Shown here: positions 57,720-64,000 of the stretch, one piece after another
How positions within the stretch are numbered: position 1 is the first letter of the stretch
How the letters are laid out: each line of letters opens with the position of its first letter
Source: Phocoena phocoena
Taxonomy: Eukaryota > Chordata > Mammalia > Artiodactyla > Phocoenidae
Direction of reading: 5' to 3'
Assembly (NCBI RefSeq): GCF_963924675.1
Contig: NC_089232.1
Coordinates: 46,106,522-46,170,521, forward strand
Length of the DNA stretch: 64,000 nucleotides
Notes under the pieces: generated by a model
What the model saw: the letters and a program-made list of their open reading frames with translations, nothing else
What the model was told of the DNA's origin: nothing
Databases searched by the model: none
Program-made: the position numbers and the translations under genes

Positions 57720-59300
57720 TTTTGTAGAAGCCACTTTTACTATGAAATACAACACATATATAAAAAATTAGATTTATAAATAGATCTTCCAATAAGTGTT
57801 GTTTTTGCATATGGCTCTTTTGTTCAACATGTTTGTGAGATTCATCCATGTTTTTACATATAAGTATTGTCTATGCATTTTCACTGCTGTTACAGTGTTC
57901 TGTTGAATGAATATAATACAATTAAATTATCCAATCAATTGTACATGGACATTTAGGTTGAGTCCAGCTTTTGACTGTTAATAATGAGACTGCTATTAAA
58001 AATTCTTTATTTGTCTCTTGGTGCACATGAATGAATTTTGGTTGAGTCTATACATAGGAATGAAATTGCTGAGTTATAGAAGGTGAGCGTCTTCAGCTTC
58101 TGTAGATAATACCAAATTTTATGAGTATACCTATTTCTCATCTTTGCTAGCACCTACCTTGTTAGTCTTTTTAATATTAGATATTCTGGTGGGTCTATGT
58201 GATATATAATTATGGTTTTAATATGCATTTCTCTGATGAATAATGAAGAGGACCAATTTTTCATTTGACAGTGGGCCATCTGAACATATCCTACTGTGCG
58301 GTGTTTATATTCTGCATTTACACCTCCTTTTTTGGTTCTATGAATGGCAAATGCCAACTCAATTCTATGACTTGCCTCCCAATTCTTGATTCTTGTAGAG
58401 AAAAAGAATTTAATTTTAATGCAGTCATAAATATCAGTCTTCACATTTATGGTTTGTGCTTTTGATTTTTCTGTTAAAAACAAAACAAAACATTTTCCTT
58501 CCCTGAGGATTTTACGATATTCTTCTCTATTCCTCTAAAAGTTTCATCGTTTGTGCTTAAAATCCACCAGGAATTGATTTTTTTTTTTTTGTATGGTAGA
58601 AGAAAAGAGTAAAGTTTTGTTTTCTTCTTACATGGATATCTAATTATCCCAGCATCATTTATTGAAAAGACCATCCTTTCCCCATGGCTTTATAGTGTCA
58701 CTTTTGTTGCCTGTCAATAGAGATTCCATATATCTATATGTCTGTTCTAGGATCTTAATTTTGTTCCATTGGTCTATTTTTAATACATGTATATTAAAAC
58801 TTGTCAATGTATTCAATTTGTCTCTTACCTATTCTTATTTTGCCTTCCCACTATATTTCATTTTCAGTATTTTTTAATCACTTAGCTTCTTGTTCTTTAA
58901 TTCTTCAGCTTTGTCTAATGTATTGTTAAATATATCTGAGTTCAAAATTTTAGCTCTTGTGTTTTTAAATTCTAGTTTTTTGGGATTCTTTTTCAAATAT
59001 GCAAAGTGATTTTTTTCCAGTTTTCTGCTAAATTTTTCATTTTTCTTCTGATTCTTGGACAGAATAAGTGGTTACTTAAAAATTTAAGTCTGATAATTAC
59101 AACTTTAAACGCCCCTTTAAATCTGACATCATTAATTTTTATTTCTGCTCAGTTTCCTTTATGTTGTTCTATTTTCATGTTTTGTAAATATTATGTTTGT
59201 GGAAAAATGTTTGTGGAAATAATTTGAGGCCTGGAATGATGTTTTCTTCTTCTAAAGAGGATTTTAGGGTCTTTTCCATGATATTTTTCCAGTTTTTCTA
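57720..59300 (-). mobile_element. Old L1ME/L1M fragment
   Basis: 57720-58800 is antisense ORF2 end: 'tcatccatgtttttacatat', 'ggacatttaggttgagtcca', 'tgctagcacctaccttgtta', 'aaaatccaccaggaattgat', 'ccagcatcatttattgaaaa', 'gttccattggtctattttta'. 58800-59300 carries L1ME-like text ('aataatttgaggcctggaat', 'cttctaaagaggattttagg'). The two may be separate fragments. Confidence 0.75.
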
Positions 59301-60574
59301 TTTTTCCTCAACAGAAGCTTTAGTCTGTTTTACGTAGTCCACAATTACAGGAAATAAACCCAATTTTATCTTTTTGAATATTGGAATGGCATTTGCTTGG
59401 CTGACTGCATATATGTGAAATTGTTTTGGAACCCACTACAGAGCGTACATTTATACATGTTCAATTTTATGTGTTTGGATTCTTTTGATACTATATCTAC
59501 CTTTCATTATTTTATCTGTTATAATATTTATCATGTTTGTCCACAAATAGCAGTGTTCATTCAGATCATTGATAAAAATGTTAAACTCAGTAGAACCAAG
59601 GTGATACTGCAGTAAATTATTTGTAATATAATCTGACTTGAAAATCTTAATACATCTTTCACAAAAGGAAGCAAATTTAATTTAGCATGAGCCATCACTC
59701 TGGTGGCTCATACAGATTGCTATAGTCTTTTCTAAGAGTGAATAGACTTTCATGTTTAGTTAAATCTCCAGATTTTTCATGGACATCAAATCAATAAGTT
59801 AGCTTATAGTTTTCAAAATTTAAAGTCTGGGACATAATTTTAAAATTTGATACCAGAATTTTACTAGAATTTTCCCACAGATTATTGTCATAAGATCACT
59901 TTTATACTTACCACAATATAATCACTTATGGTTGGGAGAAATTGCACTTATTTTAAGGAATCATTTGCTTTTTCCTACACTTTTCATGAATAACCCAAAT
60001 CTTAGTCTTCCTTCTTAAAAATAGCCAATGTTTATACTATATCATTTAATTGCTAAGAACTTTTCATAATTTGGGGGGGCTCTCTTTTTTCTTGATGCTA
60101 TTGTATACCTATTAATGTGTTTCATTATTGTCTGATTAAGTTGACATCACCTCCCTCCCTACCTTTGTATGGAAAATAACTTACTTTGATGCTGAGAAAT
60201 AATAGGTTTGTGGTGTGTGTGTGCATGTGTGTGTGTGTTTGTGTGTGTGTGTTTGTGTGTGACTCTTTCAATAGATTGTAATACCCTCCTCTTTAGTAAA
60301 GCAATTAAGCCGTAAGTGTTCTTATGAAGGCAAAGTAGAATTAAGTGCATTAAGAACCATTAGGAGAATGTTAAGATTATAATATATGCTGTGTTTAAAT
60401 ATATACTAAATCCATTAAATATGCACATATATATAAAGTGCTAAGTCAAATAACAATGGAATAAAATGACTATTATTCAAAAATCATTATTTCATTAGCA
60501 TGTTATATAGTTACCTACAGAATAATATAATTTTATAAGTACAAAGGACATTAGCAAGCGTTGAATTAAGAATT
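59301..60574. other. Non-repetitive stretch with one microsatellite
   Basis: No gene seen. The TG repeat is listed separately. Confidence 0.45.
60208..60262. repeat. (TG)n microsatellite, interrupted
   Basis: TG-rich tract interrupted by 'gcatg' and 'ttt' units. Confidence 0.95.
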
Positions 60575-60680
60575 ATTATTTTTCAGTGAACAGAACAGAA
60601 GCCCAGAGGGGGGAAATAACTTGCCCCAAATCACATGGTTTTGCTGGTGGTAAGGACTATATCCATGTCTCGACTTCCAC
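60575..60680 (+). mobile_element. MIR SINE fragment
   Basis: 'gaagcccagaggggggaaat', 'aacttgccccaaatcacatg' and 'gttttgctggtggtaaggac' match the MIR 3' half. Confidence 0.72.
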
Positions 60681-62482
60681 TATGTTTTGCCCACTTGCTC
60701 TTATAATCCAAAAATTTACCACATGGTAGGAATGGATTTCCTGGCATAGGAGAAGATTTAGTGTGTACTGTTCAGTCTTATTATGGGAAGAAAAAAGGCA
60801 AAGTGGAATTTGTTTGAAATAAATGCTACAATAAGAAAAAGAATCCACCAGTTTCTCCTCTCTTTTGATGTTCGAATTTGAAGAAGTGACCTTTGGGATC
60901 AAAGAAATAAAAGATATATTTCAGTATCATCATGTGTGGAGGAGGCAGGATTAGGCTTGTAACAATAATATGAAGTTCTAAGGCCTTAAAGATTTCTTCT
61001 TTAATTATCTTTGAAAAGTTCAGTTGTTTGTTCTGAACAGAATGAAACCATGGGCTGAAGGAACAGAATAAAAATATCTAACTCCTGGGTACTACTCAAG
61101 ATATTCCTCATAACTTTTACACAGGGCACAGTAAAATGTAACAGCTTTACTGGGTAGACTGTTTGACTTCTTTTTCTTCTCTGTTTAAACCACGTTTGGA
61201 GTCTCTGTCTCTTGTCTCTTTCTGTGTCCTTTTGTCTCTGTGTGTGTCTCTGTCTCTCTCACCTGTTCAATACCTCTTCAGAATCCATCTCTGACTTCTT
61301 ATCTGCATTACTGTGAACACCTTGCTGATGCTTTGTCTGTTCCCTTCTCCAAAGGCATTGCCTCAAAGTTCATTTCTCACAATTCTTCCTGAAAAACTTT
61401 CTCTAGTAGCTTGGTATTCTAGAGGAACAGGGAGAGGATATTAGGGCCTCCAAGAGCTGTGTCACTGCTCTCAAGCACCTTTCTCTCCTGGAATGTTGAC
61501 CCTCTCCATTTTCTAAATGGCAAGTGAGAAAAATGCAGTTTTAAGTCAACTGGAAGGTTCTGTGATGAATGTTATGTTGTTTAAAAAAATCCTGTTTCCC
61601 AAAGCATCATATAAAATGAGTAATTTTATATCCTTATTAGCAAGTAGGTAGTAAAATTTCAAGGTAATTGTATCTATATGCAAATATATCAGGAGTCTTT
61701 CTTTTGAAATCTGTTTCAGAAGTAATCATATTTGGGGTGCTGAGTGTATATGCCCCCTTTCTTTTTATATGTATATGTTATCTTATATAACATTGGCAAT
61801 GGCACTGAGGTTACAGATAATAGGCCCAAGCATTTTTTTTCCTTGCCTTTTTGCCATAGCCAAAATAATAACATTGGGTATATTCAAAATGGCAGTATTT
61901 CAGTTTAATCATACATGTTTTTCTCATATCTGTGTGGTCACATAATTATTAATGCCTCTGTGGCTTACATACTTTGCAGAAATATGTCTTTCATTTATCA
62001 CGTACATAACCACAGTCTTCTTGAAAAGAAGGAGGTAAAAGCAAAAGAGAGCACACAACCAGTAGATTTTATTGTTCGTATCTTCTCAACAGTTGCCTAT
62101 TTTTATATACAAAAATCAATTCCATTTTAGATTATGTACACGTTCCTTTGCCCAGCTGGGAAATAAATTCCCTGTAAAATGATAATGATTAAAAAATCAC
62201 TCCCAGATAGTATTTTCCGCTTTGACAAGAGCTTTCAATATCTTGATCCAATGGCGCAGTCCAAATTTGTTCCATTTTGGGGTCAAAATGCTGCTTTTTT
62301 TGTTACTTGTTTGTTTTACTGGAGGGCCTCTGCTGTACAGCAAATACAAAGTCATCTGTTTTGTCTGTAACAGTGGTTAAACTGACAGGCCCTTTCCAGA
62401 TCATCCAAGTCCAGCTGTCATGTAGTCATAGGCTATCCAGCCCCTTTCTGAACTTTTGGGGAGATGAATTCACTACTTCAGG
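60681..62482. other. Non-repetitive stretch, no gene seen
   Basis: A TCTC/TGTC-rich tract lies at 61199-61262. No exon, RNA gene or repeat is supported. Confidence 0.45.
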
Positions 62483-62490
62483 AGGAGACT

Positions 62491-63231
62491 ATTTTTTTTC
62501 TTAGCTTATTGAGATATAATTAACATATAACATTGTGTAAGTTTAAGATGTACAATGGGATGATTTGATGCATAAATATTGTAGAATGATTACCACAATA
62601 AGATTAATTAACACATCCATCACCTCACATAATTATCCTTTCTTTTTGGTAAGAGCATTTAGGATTTACTCTCTTAACAGCTTTCAAACATATAATACAG
62701 TATTAATGATAATCACCATGTTGCCCATTAGATCCCTAGAAATAAATCCCTCTTATAACTGGAAGTTTGTACTTTTTGAACAACATCTCCACATTTCTCC
62801 CACCCCCTAGCCTCTGGCAACCACTAATCTACTATTTGTTTCTATGAATTTGACTTTTTTTAGATTCCACATTTAAGTGAGCTCATATGGTATTTGTCTT
62901 TCTCTGTTCGGCTTATTTCACTTAGCATAATACCTTCAAGGTCCATCCATGTTGTCACATATTGCAGAATTTCTTTCTTTATCCATTTATCTGTCTATGG
63001 ACACCTAGGTTTCTTCATCGCTTAGCTATTGTGAATAATGCTTCAGTGATCATGGGGTGCTGATATCTCTTCAAGATAGTGATTTCATTTCCTTCAGATA
63101 TATACCCAGACGTGAGATTGCTGGATCATATGGTAGCTCTGTTTTTAATTTTGGGGAAACCTCCATACTCTTTTCCATAATGGCTGCACCAAGTTACCTT
63201 CCCACTAACATTGTACAGGGTTCCTTTTTTT
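62491..63231 (-). mobile_element. L1MA-type L1, 5'-truncated, with target-site duplication
   Basis: Antisense 3'UTR and ORF2 tail: 'gcttattgagatataattaa', 'accacaataagattaattaa', 'ccatgttgcccattagatcc', 'caaccactaatctactattt', 'tacccagacgtgagattgct', 'cctccatactcttttccata'. An 8-bp duplication, aggagact, flanks it at 62483-62490 and 63232-63239. No frame of useful length survives. Confidence 0.9.
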
Positions 63232-63239
63232 AGGAGACT

Positions 63240-63726
63240 CTTCTTAATTCTAGACAGTTCTAGGTTAAAAGTTACTTACTGTTTTAATCCAAATAGCTTC
63301 TTCTCTGTAATGTCTCCATTCATTCTTCTTGTTCCCCGCTGAGCTGCACAGCCCCGGCTTAAACTGTGTGACCTTGGCCTTGAAAACAGCTCGCTTTGCT
63401 CCTCAGCACATCTCCTCCCCGAGCCCAGCATTCTCCTTTTACAGAGCTGCCATTCTAGCACCCCGCTTCTTGCCTTTACCAACGAGTGTTTGCTCTCCCC
63501 TAGATGCACTCAAGACTGTTGAGTTTTCCTTTAAAGTGACAGAAAGGAAGCGGCATAGAAAGATAAATAAAGAGGGAGACAGGGAGCGAAAGATACCTAA
63601 GAAGGATGCTTGAAGAGAAACAAAGAAAGAGACAGAGACAGCAGAAGGTAGATGTTCCAGAAGGGATGTGTGTAGCGAGGGGCTGGGTTGGCACGTGTGT
63701 ACATTCCCATAGGCTTATGAGTCTTG
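63240..63726. other. GC-richer unique stretch, no gene proven
   Basis: No repeat recognised and base composition is richer in G+C than the neighbourhood (about 63330-63500). It then becomes a purine-rich tract at 63535-63650. A 94-codon frame (plus, 63329-63613) and a 77-codon frame (minus, 63276-63509) overlap, and neither shows a domain. It could be a non-coding exon or regulatory element, or simply background. Confidence 0.4.
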
Positions 63727-63742
63727 ATATTTTCCTTCTTTT

Positions 63743-63942
63743 TTTTTTTGTGGTACGCGGGCCTCTCACTGTTGTGGCCTCTCCTGTCGCGGAGCACAGG
63801 CTCTGGACGCACAGGCTCAGCGGCCATGGCTCACGGGCCCAGCAGCTCCACGGCATGTGGGATCTTCCCGGACCGGGGCACGAACCCGTGTCCCCTGCAT
63901 CGGCAGGCGGACTCTCAACCACTGCGCTACCAGGGAAGCCCT
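63743..63942 (-). mobile_element. CHR-type tRNA-derived SINE (CHR-2-like, short form), young
   Basis: Antisense: T-run, 'gcctctcactgttgtggcct', B-box complement 'cacgaacccgtg', and end 'gcgctaccagggaagccc'. A perfect 16-bp duplication, atattttccttctttt, lies at 63727-63742 and 63943-63958. Confidence 0.96.
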
Positions 63943-64000
63943 ATATTTTCCTTCTTTTAATAAAGCCCCAGGTCAGTGTATTTTGGCAATCTCATAACAC

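Noticed and set aside
63500..63922. 140-codon minus-strand frame at the right edge.
   Set aside because: Its N-terminal half is translated SINE (same residues as other SINE copies), and the rest overlaps the purine-rich tract.
1..64000. CRISPR array, bacterial operon, phage or plasmid features.
   Set aside because: No such structure exists; all repeats are interspersed mammalian elements or simple repeats.

Overview
This window is ordinary, AT-rich mammalian nuclear DNA with no host protein-coding exon, rRNA or tRNA gene that I can support. It reads as intergenic sequence or the inside of a large intron. The repeats point to Cetartiodactyla and most likely a whale or dolphin. There are five tRNA-derived SINEs of the CHR type (heads beginning 'ggcttccctggtggcgcagtgg', A-rich tails, target-site duplications) and several artiodactyl-type L1 copies. 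I saw none of the BovB or Bov-A/Bov-tA repeats that would be expected in 64 kb of a ruminant. The species call is an inference.

Layout, left to right. 1-1.5 kb: 3' end of an L1 cut by the window edge and carrying an internal deletion. 4.2-5.4 kb: an ancient L2 split by an L1 3' end holding an (AT)21 microsatellite. 6.0-6.3 kb: a CHR SINE. 8.0-13.4 kb: a repeat-poor stretch. 13.4-19.9 kb: scattered MIR and L2, including one MIR split by an MLT1-type LTR. 20.7 kb: an 80-bp mariner MITE hairpin. 21.2-26.9 kb: decayed L1M/HAL1-like sequence interrupted by a young SINE, an MLT2-type LTR and a Tigger-like MITE. 27.34-34.38 kb: a structurally full-length L1 on the minus strand (about 7.04 kb) with a perfect 16-bp target-site duplication, a GC-rich 5'UTR, and broken ORF1 and ORF2. 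36.6-44.6 kb: L1, L2, MLT1 and SINE fragments plus an L1 with a 5' inversion. 45.3-49.9 kb: repeat-poor. 49.9-51.8 kb: an L2 split by an LTR whose edge was then hit by a SINE. 52.4-59.6 kb: old L1M/L1ME pieces, a MER5A element, and a second L1 with a 5' inversion whose arms duplicate 132 bp. 60-64 kb: sparse repeats, an L1MA-type insertion and a young SINE at the right edge.

The only protein-coding sequences are L1 remnants: endonuclease, reverse transcriptase and ORF1p fragments, all broken. I did not find an undescribed biological system. The observations most worth following are the two twin-primed L1 insertions (both from the same 3'UTR lineage), the mariner hairpin that resembles the source of the ruminant miR-2284/2285 family, and the full-length L1 with a conserved YY1-type site and an open antisense frame in its 5'UTR.
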